Source: Karalla daura (taxonomy: Eukaryota > Chordata > Actinopteri > Chaetodontiformes > Leiognathidae). Taken from it: a stretch of 64,000 nt of DNA. Numbering within the stretch: the stretch's first letter is position 1; each line of letters opens with the position of its first letter. This document shows positions 45,454 through 56,387 of this stretch, one piece after another. A program made the position numbers and the translations under genes. Under the pieces are notes generated by a model. It did no database searches. It was not told where the DNA came from and saw nothing but the letters and a program-made list of their open reading frames with translations. The stretch covers positions 11,782,009-11,846,008 of the forward strand of contig CM055196.1 in assembly GCA_029224185.1 (NCBI GenBank), given 5' to 3'.

Positions 45454-47730
45454 ATTTCTTGGCTTAGCACCGTGTTGTTATGGGGCTGCATTTGTTTTAC
45501 TTCTCACAAAGGTAAGAACTTCTGTAACTTTCATAGTCAACCCGATGAACTAGAGCTAATGCCTGTTTATTTCCTGTTAGGTTACAATTTTGCACATGGC
45601 TACTCTGTCAGTAGCCATGATGGGGTGCTTGATCCACAAAGCTCAAACCAGTTCAACTCAAGAGCCTCTTTAAACAAAAAGCAGGTCCCTGCTGAGCAAA
45701 GGGATGAGATGCCAGGTGCGAGACACCACAACTCTCCAGAGCGAGAACCAGTTCACCATGAAAACAATGAGGCTGATAGTTCTGTTATTGAAGAAGTGGT
45801 GCGAAGCAATCCTGACCCTAGGCATGAACCAGTCCCCTCTGCTACCCCTGTGCAGAAATATAAGCAGGAAGATTCAGAGAACCAGCACCCCTTTAACCTG
45901 TTAGTAAAAGAGCACAAGCCAGAGAAGTCTGAGGAGGGCGTCACTTTCGCAACAATCAGAGATTTTAAACGGTTTATTGAAACGTTGAAAAGCTCCTTTT
46001 TAATGCCAGGAAGTGATGTGGGTAGACATTTTCAAACTGCACGGGAAGTCCTGGAAAAAGAAACGGCTCATAATACTCAGGGAGAACCTGACACGGGCTA
46101 TAGGTCCAATTCTGCAGAAGACGGCACGGCCCCTGATGACGCCACAGAAAGCCAAGTCTGGACCGAACCTATGAATGAAGCGTTTGAAAGCGAACAGGGC
46201 GTCAGCTACGAAACGCCAAGTGAAAGCCTCTCTGTCTCTGATCCTGTCGATGCCACTGCCAGTCTCCTTCCTAATGGTGTTTATGACGACCAGGGCCCCG
46301 GCTCTGCTCTCCATCCAGCAGCCCCAGAACATGCTACGAGTGACTATGGCAGTTTATACAATAATGGGAACAGCCCACATGTTTTCAGAAATGCTCCTGA
46401 TGTACAAAATGAAGTTTTTCAGTCAACAAGCAACAAGTTTCCTGGACAAAGTCCCTCTGGCTCCATCTCTACAAATGATTTTTCTTTCTCTGGACATGTG
46501 ACTGAATCCCCTGTCAACCACCCGCCTCCAGGTTTCAGCTATTTTTCAAGTAAGACATCCAACATAATGCCTCAAACGTCCGAGAGAATTCAAAAGCCAT
46601 ATGGTGGCCCTCATGGAAAGGAGATGGGTAAAAAGGCAGTAGCAAGTCTGTCACCTTCAAACTCCTATGGTAAAAGTGTATATGTCAGCATGCCAAGAAG
46701 TCAACTGTCTATCCCACCTTCTCTGCAGAGACGAAGGGAAAGACCAGTCCCATCATTTCAGTTAGAGCAACCGACTGTAGGTAGTGAATCAAGGGTTATA
46801 AAGTACACTCCCACCACCCCTCTGCCTGCATCCAGTGGTTCTGGTGCCTCGAGCTCTGGAATCCATTCACCACGGAGCAGTAGTGATTACATGGAGGTTC
46901 AAACAAGCAGCCCCCGTGATGTTTGGGATCAGGATGACAATCAGCCCGTTTCTGTCCACAGAGTGAGTAATGTGAAACATCCCGACTCCACTCAGTACTC
47001 AGGCAGCTATGATGGGTATCTCAGAGACCAGATAATCAGTCCTTCTCATCCATCACCTCTCAGTGCTCCTAATGAAGATGTGGTGAGATCAGACCTCTCT
47101 GATCAGAATCAAGTCTCTGCCATTCAAGAACCACAAGAAATGGCTGAGAACAGCCCGGTTCCCACCTCTGGTGGCTCAGCCCGGAGGAAAATTCCCTCTC
47201 CGGTTGATTATGCAAGTTTCAACTCTTTGTCTAACTTGGCTCTGACCACAGATTCACAGACTGCTTTTTCAAGATCCCTTGAAAATGAAGTCATGTCCAG
47301 GAATGTTGGCACAAAGAACACATTGAGGTTTCCAACTTTTGATAGAAGTGCTCTGAGACACGGCTTGGACTCATTCATTCTCTCAAAGAGAAGGAGCTTG
47401 CTCCTAGATGTCGGCCATGTAGGTGGGACCAAAGCGAGCCCTCTACACTCCTTCATACGACCAAACAAATTACGGAAGCTTCAAGTCAACATGAACAAAG
47501 ACCTCGGCAACATGGCCTCTCACACTCCTTTCTCAACTTTCAGTGGTGACTTGTGGAGGAGGAAAGGTGGCAACAGAAAAACTTTTCTTCCTCAAACTGA
47601 ACCTAGGATGTCATCGCCGTCTCTAAATACATATAGTGTGAAGTCCAGAAGTGGTTATGTAAGGAGAAAGGGATCTCTATCTAAATCACATTATGCTCCA
47701 TATCAGCTGAATGAGAATGAAACGGGTTAA
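45454..47730 (+). CDS. Unrecognised large, probably secreted disordered protein
   Basis: I do not recognise this gene. Seen: an acceptor (TTTTTTAG, 45445-45452) opens a short exon to 45511 that encodes ISWLSTVLLWGCICFTSHKG, a signal-peptide-like segment. Donor GGTAAGAA and acceptor TTCCTGTTAG flank a 69-base intron (45512-45580), followed by one exon of 2,150 nt to TAA at 47728-47730. The intron is itself in frame and stop-free, so intron retention would still be open. The body (about 715 residues) is Ser/Pro/Asn/Gln-rich, has no cysteine I could find, and shows few hydrophobic segments (IRDFKRFIETLKSSFL is the best helix). Its last 130 residues are basic with SKRRS, RRKGG and RRKGS sites. 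The start codon is not seen; the exon enters in phase so that an upstream exon ending in AT would create ATG. Poly(A) signal AATAAA at 48753-48758. Codon use and openness argue for a real gene; function unknown. Confidence 0.65.
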   Translation: MSWLSTVLLWGCICFTSHKGKNFCNFHSQPDELELMPVYFLLGYNFAHGYSVSSHDGVLDPQSSNQFNSRASLNKKQVPAEQRDEMPGARHHNSPEREPVHHENNEADSSVIEEVVRSNPDPRHEPVPSATPVQKYKQEDSENQHPFNLLVKEHKPEKSEEGVTFATIRDFKRFIETLKSSFLMPGSDVGRHFQTAREVLEKETAHNTQGEPDTGYRSNSAEDGTAPDDATESQVWTEPMNEAFESEQGVSYETPSESLSVSDPVDATASLLPNGVYDDQGPGSALHPAAPEHATSDYGSLYNNGNSPHVFRNAPDVQNEVFQSTSNKFPGQSPSGSISTNDFSFSGHVTESPVNHPPPGFSYFSSKTSNIMPQTSERIQKPYGGPHGKEMGKKAVASLSPSNSYGKSVYVSMPRSQLSIPPSLQRRRERPVPSFQLEQPTVGSESRVIKYTPTTPLPASSGSGASSSGIHSPRSSSDYMEVQTSSPRDVWDQDDNQPVSVHRVSNVKHPDSTQYSGSYDGYLRDQIISPSHPSPLSAPNEDVVRSDLSDQNQVSAIQEPQEMAENSPVPTSGGSARRKIPSPVDYASFNSLSNLALTTDSQTAFSRSLENEVMSRNVGTKNTLRFPTFDRSALRHGLDSFILSKRRSLLLDVGHVGGTKASPLHSFIRPNKLRKLQVNMNKDLGNMASHTPFSTFSGDLWRRKGGNRKTFLPQTEPRMSSPSLNTYSVKSRSGYVRRKGSLSKSHYAPYQLNENETG

Positions 47731-48752
47731 TATCAATGGAAACCTGCTCCAGGTCATCATAAATACAAGATCCATTTATCCCTCGAAGGATTTGAAGAAC
47801 AGCAGAGAAAAATCAGCATTCTCAAGTCAGATAAAGTGGTAAGGAAAAGTTCAGTTGTATTAATGATTAGCATAATAACTTGTTTTTTCACTTGAGAACT
47901 TGAAAACTGTTTGACATTTATTCAGTTGGGGTCACGAATAAAACAAAAGTCAAAGTGGCAATGGTGACATTTCAGGAGGAAACTTTTTTTTTTTGTCATT
48001 TCAACTACGTAAGAATTGAAAGCCAGTACAAGAAACGAGTGATAAATAATTTGTGCATTGCTTTGTTACTGGCCTTAACAGAGCATTGCTGCAAAATTAA
48101 GTGTAATAGTGCTCCAGTTATTCTGAATTTGTCTGAAATGGGCTATTTGCTGACAGCAAAACCTTTAGTGTAATTGGGTAAGCATCCAACGATTGTGATT
48201 ACTAATGATTTCATCCTTTTCTTTTCATCTCAGGATATTCAATCAAGTCTCTGGACTGCTGAAAACAAACTGAACAAATAAGTAAAAACATGCAGCATGT
48301 TATGCAACTGTGTCATGCAAGTGTCACAATAGATTGTCAGTGATGACAAGGTATAGCTGACATCAGTATTCATTCCAGTAAAAGTGCTTCATGACTGACT
48401 GTAAAATGATCTTGAGGAATGTTCTTTAACTTCTGTCTCCTCACAGGACTTGAACTGACTGCTTGTAGGACAAACTTTTGTCAGACAAGCCATGAAAAGG
48501 TACCTCTCTGCTGTTGGACTAAGGACTCATTTGGTACCATCAAGAAATCCTTCAGGATGGCCTGTTAGAGGAGCTTTTTATGTTTTTTGGAACAGGTGTA
48601 GCCCTCCTTGACAACAGAGGAGTGGAACAGCAATTACTACAAAAGCACTTGAGTAAAATGGAATTTAGTCTGAACAATTTGTAAATGTTGGACTCAAACA
48701 TGTCAGTCCTATAGACAATGACCATTATCTCTTGAAGGTGCTCTTAATCAGC

Positions 48753-48758
48753 AATAAA
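48753..48758 (+). other. polyadenylation signal of the unassigned gene
   Basis: AATAAA about 1.0 kb after the stop codon at 47730. The interval 47731-48750 has no further coding exon; possible UTR splice sites (for example AAGTG|GTAAGG near 47835 and TCTCAG near 48232) are visible but unproven. Confidence 0.45.
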
Positions 48759-48759
48759 C

Positions 48760-49930
48760 ATGTACCCCCCAAAATCAAAAGACCTCGTAATGAAAGTGTA
48801 TCTGTATAAAAATTTATTGAAGACGTTATCACGTGTAAATGGACTCAAAAGGAACCACAGGTGAAAATACACTATAGCCAAAATAATATGTTGCGTTGTT
48901 ATCCCTGTGTTTAGTAGCCTACCATGACCTTACACTGAGTAGGATACAGGCAAAACAAAAACTAGAGAAAGTGAGCCACCAAGTGTCCAACTCAAGAAAA
49001 GTCCCAAGAAACCAGATCATTGCAGTCAACATCATTTGTGCTGGTCATTAGGACATGAAGTAAATTAAACTACTTGTCACTAGGTGACGTCATGTACTTT
49101 CAGTCAACAAAACTTAGAATTAAATAGATTCTGATGAGAAACTAAGAAAAACAGATGTTCCTGAGCGAGATGTAAAAGCTGAGTAAGCACGTCAGTAGTA
49201 TATAAACACGTCACTTTTTTATTTTTGATAATGTCAAGGGTATTCGACAAGTACTCCAAATGTAACTCAAAACTAATTAATGGAAACTCATCACTCAGCG
49301 AAAGTTTATGTCGGCCACTCTGATCTCACCGCTGAGATGCCAGGTTGGGTATTTTTTCCGCTTGATATGTATGTATGCGTTGGGTCGTCACTAAACGACG
49401 ACTAATAACTAAATATACTGAATTAAATTCCACCGTATGCCTCAGCTAAGTTGTAAATAATTCGGCCAGGACCTATTGAACAATTACTTGTATGACCTGA
49501 GAGAGAAGTTACCGTTTCATGTAACTAAAATACTTATACTAATATATATTTGTATTGCGTAGAGTCGGGTCTTTTTTGTTTTCCTCATAAAAACACGACA
49601 GAAAGATACGAGGCGGTAATTATATTTGAGTTTAGTCACCATACGCACACAAACTATATTTACACTTAAGCTCTGAGTAAGCTATATTTTTATCCCGCGT
49701 ATCTGGCAACCCGGAACAACGGAGCTCAGCATTGTTGACAACTGTAGCATCTCCTGCTCTGGGAGCCATGCCTCTATCTAGATTAGTTTTACTGGGCTCT
49801 CTAATGGTTTTAATGGATTATCTCCAGTAATAGCTCACGGAGGTGTTGGTGCCGGTAGTTTTTAGTGTTTCCGTGCGTTTCCTCAGCATCTGTAGCTAGC
49901 ATTAGCCTGCTAACTGAAGCAGCAAGCAGC
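48760..49930 (+). promoter_or_regulatory. armc10: spacer and armc10 5' region with possible uORF
   Basis: No gene is seen from 48760 to about 49700. Upstream of the armc10 ATG an ATG at 49768 opens a 20-codon reading frame that stops at 49828-49830, 100 bases before the main start. If transcription begins left of 49768, this would be an upstream ORF that damps translation. The transcription start is not known. Confidence 0.35.
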
Positions 49931-52586
49931 ATGGGTGATGGCAGTGTTGCTCCCCGGCTCAGCAACATGAAGGCATTGTTGGGAATAGTTGCCGGAGCTG
50001 GAGCCTCGTACGGCATATACAAGCTGATCAGCGGGGGCAGCTTCAAGAGGAACAAGAAGAGTGTCAACAGCGACAATCCCGGGGTGAAGAGCAGCCAGCC
50101 CGGCCAGGTCACCCTGCAGAGAGGCAGCCTGCTGGCCAAAGTGTCAGGCCTGGATGTAGTGTGTCCCAGACCCGGTGTAGCATCAGGTAGGAGCCTATAT
50201 ACTGCACCGACAGCCATCTAAACCAATGCTCCAATTAAGGGAATAACCCCAGAGGACGTACGAAAATGCTTGTGTAACCACAAAGCAACCATAGCCATTT
50301 CTTTAAGTCATATGTTTGACATTCAAAAGGAACTATAATGGAAAGCCTCATCTGAGTTTTGTTGAAAAATGAAAGTCGATGTATGGCCCATCCCAAAGCA
50401 TCATCTTATCTTAGTTTATAATTTCCAAATATTGACATGGAAGGTACAAAAATGGGCTAACCTGAACAGAGAAAGAATGTGATGTAGCACGAGTATGTTG
50501 CAAACTACATCTTAAAAACAGTCTATATATACCTGACAATCTTCAGATGTGCCAGAAAACGAGGTGCAAAACCAGTGAAATCTCAGTGTAGGTGCCTCTG
50601 GTTCCTCAACATCTCGTTTCTTCTCTGATTCCAGCCAAATACTGGATTTGGCCATGCAGCATAGCGGTATTGCTCCAGTTACCACTTCACAAGTTGCTAA
50701 GCTCCAGCTGTGAAGCAAGGAGTGTAATGTGATTATTAATGTGAATATCAGACCGAGTGTGGCTGCCAGATAATTTATCTATGCAGAACCAAATAAAATG
50801 GCATCTGAGGTATTTCTGATGTAACCAGTGCTCTATAGCTTCTTTGTTAGCACAAGCATAAATACTCCACTCAGCCATTCTCGATTGCTTTTGACTACGA
50901 CTGCTAGTCCTCTTCAGTGCAAACGCATCCAAATCTTGTTAAATGTTCAAGTGACTGGTTTCGCTGCACAGACGACATCATCCACCAGTCCCCCGGTAAC
51001 CTGGAGCCACAGCACCTGAAGATGCTGCTGTCATGTCTGCAGACCAGCACCAACCCAGCAGACAGATGTCAGATCCTCTTAACGCTGGGGAATGCTGCTG
51101 CTTTCACTGTGAATCAGGTGCGCCACAAGTAAACTTCATCTCCAGAGCAGATCAGAACTAGAAGCTGTAGAGTGTACAGTGCTTTATTATGCTTCTGTCG
51201 CAGCAAAGTTGGGGCATGATACATCTTGTTTTCAGCCATGTAACGTCAGTTTTCTGCCCTTTTCCCTCCAGAATCTGATACGTGAATTCAAGGGCATTGG
51301 TATCATAGCTGGTTTCCTCTCTGATCCTGCAGCAGAGGTCAGAGTCCAGACTCTGAATGCTTTAAACAATCTGTGTATGAACATCCCAAACCAGGAACAA
51401 ATAAAGGTATGCTGCTGCTCTCTGCTCCCAAATTAGCATCCAAGGCACACGATTGCAGTCTGTTTATGTCTGTGTTTGTGCAAGACAGATTCCTCCTAAA
51501 CTTTCACTTGACTTCCAGGTCTGTGTGCCACAAGTGCTGGAGCTGATCGAGATGTCGCCGGTGAATTCTGACCTTCAGCTCAGTGCTCTCCGGTTGCTGA
51601 CAAACCTCTCAGTCACGGACAAACACCAGCACCTGTTGAAGGAGTCAGTCACACTCCTGCTCTCTCTGCTTGTTGTGAGCAGTGAGGCATTACAGGTTGG
51701 TGCTCTGTTCATTTTTACACAAACAAGTAGGTCACAGCCATGAGCACTCTTCAGAGCTATTCTTACAGTGTAATTGCAATGTTTGGAGGGTGATGTGATT
51801 GTTGATTTATAACATTGTTTTTCCAGGTTCAAGCGTTGAAAGTCCTGGTGAATCTCTCCTCTAATCCAGATATGATGGATGACATCGTTCAAGCTCAGGT
51901 AAGAATTGAAATTGAAGCCTTAAACTCATGTCCTTCCACTTTATGTAAGACTGTGTTGTTCACTTATAGAATACGTCCATCCATCCTTTATCTTTGTCAT
52001 GGTGGTCACATATGTGTCCATCACAAGACACACACATACAGTACATACACCATTCACTTTCACACTCAAACCTAGGGGCAGTGTAGAGCCTTACATTGAA
52101 CTCAACATGTATGAACCAAAGTATTTGGAGTAATCCCATGGACACATAGGGAGAACATGATACTTGCACACAGTCTGATCAGCATTCAAACTGAGGATGT
52201 TCTTGCTCTAAGATGATAGTGATATCCAACCGGGCAACCGAAAAAAATAACTGTAGACATGGATTACTAGACAAAAACACAGAGCAGGTTAGAGCGACAG
52301 TGTGTAAATGGGTATGTTGTGCTGTTGCCTTTAGGCCCCGGCCTCTGTGGTGCTGCTGTTCGACGTGCGGACCGCCCCCGCCGTCCTCCTGCGGCTGCTG
52401 ACCTTTGCAGGCAACTTGAAGGCGTGGAGGCCGTCCGCCCAGGTGGCGGAGGAGCTGCGGCGGCAGCAGGACTGCCTCTTCAGGGTCATGCTGGACGAGT
52501 CCTCTCAGCTGCACAGCAGACTGATCCAGCTGCTCTCACACCCCGACGCTGAGATCCAGGCCCAGGTGGCTCGCATCCTCACCTAG
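49931..52586 (+). CDS. armc10: Armadillo repeat-containing protein 10
   Basis: Seen: six exons, 49931-50186, 50972-51117, 51272-51406, 51519-51695, 51827-51898 and 52335-52586, summing to 345 residues in an exact frame. The start MGDGSVAPRLSN is followed by a single hydrophobic segment (KALLGIVAGAGASYGIYKLI, about residues 14-33) and a basic flank KRNKK, the signal-anchor pattern of mitochondrial outer-membrane ARM proteins. Armadillo repeats follow: CQILLTLGNAAAFTVNQ, VRVQTLNALNNLCMNIPNQEQIK, LSALRLLTNLSVTDKHQHLL, VQALKVLVNLSSNPDMM. These line up with human ARMC10 (LGNNAAFSVNQ, LNALNNLSVNVENQIKI, LTLLTNMTVTNDHQHML). Known: ARMC10 affects mitochondrial dynamics and transport. Its place next to fbxl13/lrrc17 matches mammals. 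Intron 5 holds a worn repeat. Confidence 0.93.
51975..52195 (-). repeat. worn LINE-tail-like repeat, minus orientation
   Basis: Reverse-orientation boxes in order: 'ccatccatcctttatc', 'gtgtccatcacaagacacac', 'accattcactttcacactca', 'aacctaggggcagtgtagag', 'atggacacatagggagaaca' and 'tcagcattcaaactgagga'. It lies wholly in armc10 intron 5 and extends further into the element than the other copies. Confidence 0.75.
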
Positions 52587-55500
52587 GCCTGCGCTCCCCG
52601 TCCTGCACTCTGGACCCACGCTCAGCTTTAGCTTTCAGACACTTTGCCAAAGCCATCGACTCGTCACCCCTCAACTGAAATTACAGATCTGTCGTCGTTG
52701 ACCTTAGAAAAGAGCGGGCTGTGTCGCCTCCTGTCGCTACTCAGCTTACACTCACACAGTCAGTGGTTTCCTCGATTGATACTATTACCACACATCTGCT
52801 CAGCTAAACGATCTCTTTCGTCCCCCATCAGCCACTCTTCTTCCACTACAGTTAACTGATGAATAGTGAATGAGCAGGAAGCCTTTCACGCAGTGTAGAA
52901 ACAGGCCCACCCACTCTCTCGGTTTGATTCCTGCCAGCACGAGTTTTGCCAGAGACTATTTTCCTGTAAAGAACCCACAGTGCCCTTCCTTCTGAGAGCC
53001 TCACCTACTTTCTCTGAAGATGTTATCCCAGGTGAAACTTCTCGACCCGAAGCCACTGCCAAACACTTTCAAGGGAATGTGTCAGAATCAATCTCAGTGC
53101 AGCATGACCCCCACTTCCTTCCCGTCTGCGGTTCAAGAGGAAGTGATGAGGTCTTCTGGCGGCACATCGTAGCATGCCTCGGAGACACGGAGGAATGGAT
53201 GTACCACAGCTCCAGTCCTCACCAATGTAGTGATGTGCTGATATAGGGATCGTGGTCTTCCAGAGAAAGCTAGAACGTTCATCTGTGTCCTATATCTGTG
53301 AATCAAAAGTGTCACATCCTGGAAGAAACAGTGAGGTGGCTATAAACCCCTGCTGAGGATACAACTAGTGCGCACTTTGGTGTTGAAGGTTCAACAATCG
53401 GTGCTTGTCTGGTAGAGAAATCGCTGGCTCGGTGCAGGACGTGTTGGATCTCTCTGCTCAGAAACACCTGCACACGCCCCCAGGCAGGAGCAGCAGGAAG
53501 CGGCAGGGGAAAAAGGATGTCTGGACGGCTATTATTGTTCGAGCTCCAACAAATAAATGCAGACTTGTGTGTGACCCCTGACAAAGAAACCTGTGATGAT
53601 AATCACAACAAGGCTTATTGATCGGAATGTGTGTGCCTGGGTTTACTCGGGGTACTCCGGATGCTTCCCACAGCCCAAAAACATGCATGTTTAGACAAGA
53701 CTGGAGACAAAATTTTCCCTGTGTGAGTGTGTGTGCCCTGTGATGGACTGGAGGCCACTGTTAAGAGATAAAGTGGGTAAGATAATGGATGGATGGATAG
53801 TTTTTATTTTGAATTACAACAGCAACTGATTGTGAAATCCAAGCCTTATTATGCTAAGTTATGCACTCTGATAATACAGGCTGTAAGTGACAGGCCCACA
53901 TGTGTCTAGCTGGAGGACTGGAGCCGTGGACCCATTTCACTGACTAGTAATATTTACAGTGAAGAGGATGGATGTAGGTACGTTCCTCTAATTTGCATGA
54001 AAAAATGTGACGATTCACTCTGACTATGATTTTGAATGCAAGGAGTTTATGGCATGAAGCCAGCGTAGGTGTGATGAAATGCTGCACATTTTTTATGTTT
54101 CGACACTGACTTTATTGAACCCAAACCATGAATATCTCTCAGGCAAAATGGTTTACCAGAACAGATACAGCAGGAGGCTGATTTTCTAGCAACCTAGATC
54201 CTATTTATTTAATGAAGTTCGTAAGCATTTTGCCTATAAAATAAGATGGTAAAAAAAAAAAGTTTGTCTGTTTTAATGGTTCAATAAATACCCTATAGAA
54301 CACATCACGTCTGCTGTTTATTCTCTCATGCCAGGATCGGAGTGTTTTTATTTTTGTCTCATGAGCGAGGAGTTAATTAAGACGGAGATGGCGTCAGGAC
54401 CCGAATTCCCCCAGGTAACTGCATCGTCAAACACAGGTGCACGCAATATGTTTTAAGAAGTCCACTGGCAGCTGCTCAGAGCGGCTCCGCACTGTGGAGA
54501 GTCACGCATCAAACTGGGCACAGGCATAGACAGGAAATGTGGGTTTGCTCTTGATGCTTTATGAATGAGTTGGACCTGTAGACATGTGACGGGGCTGTGC
54601 AGTTGGGCGGGATGAGCTACGACTGCGCTTGATGAGGGAGGAGGAATAACTAGTTAGACAGAGCAGGAAGGACGCCTGGGGTCGACAGGTGGAGTCTCAT
54701 GTTTATTTAACTTTGAATATGTTCACTAACTTATAGACACAAAGAGGCCCCTGAGGTGCTCCCTTGTTTAGCAATATGTGCACTGGCACAAGGAGTGGAA
54801 CTGTCTGCTGCATATCACCTTTAAAAATAAGGAAAGAATCTGTTTTTTCTAAATGTGATGAATATAACCCCATCTGCACTATTATTTCTAGCAGCTCAAG
54901 TTGTTAGTGATACAGTCATTTATTTTTAATGCACGTTTCCTCTTCCTCTTCTGGACAGTTTATGAGCATTAATAACATAGTCATTAAGAGCACCCAGTCA
55001 AATTATTCATCAAAACATACAGCTTGGTCAGATTCAGTATGCTATCTGATATCTTCACAGAATATGAATGGCAATGTAATTTGTGGAAAACTACAAAGCT
55101 CAAGCGGCTAAACCAGTCATTTATTTTTTTCTCCTCTGTAAAAGTGAACATAGCCAAGAATCCTACGCTTTCGCTGACTGGAAACCAATTTCTGTCACCC
55201 TTCACACCTCTCCGGTCATCAGAAATATCAAGTTGAAATAACCCTGCTGACACTGTGAGAGCTCCATCCAGACCCGTGACGGTGATCATCCCTCGGTCTC
55301 TGCAGGATGACTAGCGCCTCTGCTGATGGTCTGACTGACCTTGATGTGTCCCTGTCAGCAGCTACTATCCGCCTTGCCCGCACTTTGTTTCCTTTTTTTT
55401 CCATCCATGTACTATTCTCTTTAGTCAATTTAGTCTTTGAGAAATAATTAACATCATTAGCGTGGCTGTAACATTAGAGGCAGTACTGGCACAAAATGTA

Positions 55501-56100
55501 CTGTATGTACGAGCCTATGTTTAATTTGAAGAGCTTCGTCCCCTGGGGGTAAAAGCATATTTAACGCACATTGAGCAATTGCGTATCGATACTAGAGTAA
55601 GATAATAAAAGATAATGTCAATTTATTCACAGATGCAAATTGCACTGGTTGTAAAGTAAAACTGATGTAAAGTGAATGAGGCAGCACGTTAGCTCATTAA
55701 GTTAATTCCATGAAGATTATTAAAACAATGAGTTTGTGTTGGCAGCCTGGTTTTATTCATACTGTAGGTGTCACGTGTGGATTTGAATGTCACATGCCCT
55801 ACAATTCCTTGAAAACATCACAACAGACAACAAAATTTCTGGACCTCAGTGATTTCTAAGTTGAGCAGAAATGCAGGGATGTAAAATGAATTGAAATTGC
55901 TAAGCCTTGTCATGAGTGATAGGCTAGATAACATGCGTGGTTGCCAGATTACCATGAAAGGGAGCCAGATTTGTTTCACATTATTTCTGGTGTCACTGAT
56001 ATGATAATGAGTTTGATTCCTGTGATGTGGAGTCAGATGATAAATGTGGACAACACCCTTTAAATCGAGGCTGATTTCGCTCTGACGATGCGTTCAGGGC
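52587..56100. other. armc10 3' UTR and spacer to dennd5b
   Basis: No further coding exon seen. The armc10 UTR probably occupies the first part; an AATAAA-containing word lies at 54283-54288 but may belong elsewhere. A worn repeat is at 53628-53790. From 54300 to 56100 the DNA is A/T-rich with no motif I can name. Confidence 0.45.
53628..53790 (+). repeat. worn LINE-tail-like repeat
   Basis: Family words in order: 'gtgtgcctgggtttactcgg', 'ggtactccggatgcttccca', 'cagcccaaaaacatgcatgt', 'tgtgccctgtgatggactgg', and the terminal 'gataatggatggatgga'. The clearest copy in the window. Confidence 0.8.
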
Positions 56101-56127
56101 TTTGTCTCCTCCCTCCCTCCTCTCGCT

Positions 56128-56151
56128 CTCACACACACACACATACACACA

Positions 56152-56182
<31 letters not shown>
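56128..56182. repeat. (CA)n/(CT)n compound microsatellite
   Basis: CACACA followed by about 15 CT units, just upstream of dennd5b exon 1. CT-rich tracts at this position are common near GAGA-type vertebrate promoters, but no function is shown. Confidence 0.85.
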
Positions 56183-56185
<3 letters not shown>

Positions 56186-56387
56186 CCCCCTCTATTCAGA
56201 CCATCTCTAGATAGGAGTCACAGCGCGGTTCAGTGCTTTGCGGAGCGGCTGTTTGGATCCACACCGGCTAGTCGATCTGCAGCAGAAACCTCTCCGGATT
56301 AAACCAAAAAAAAAAGGGAAACAAGCCTGCGATGATCTCCGAGTAGAGCCCGGACGAGCTGTCAAACAGGCCACAGACACGGGCAGG

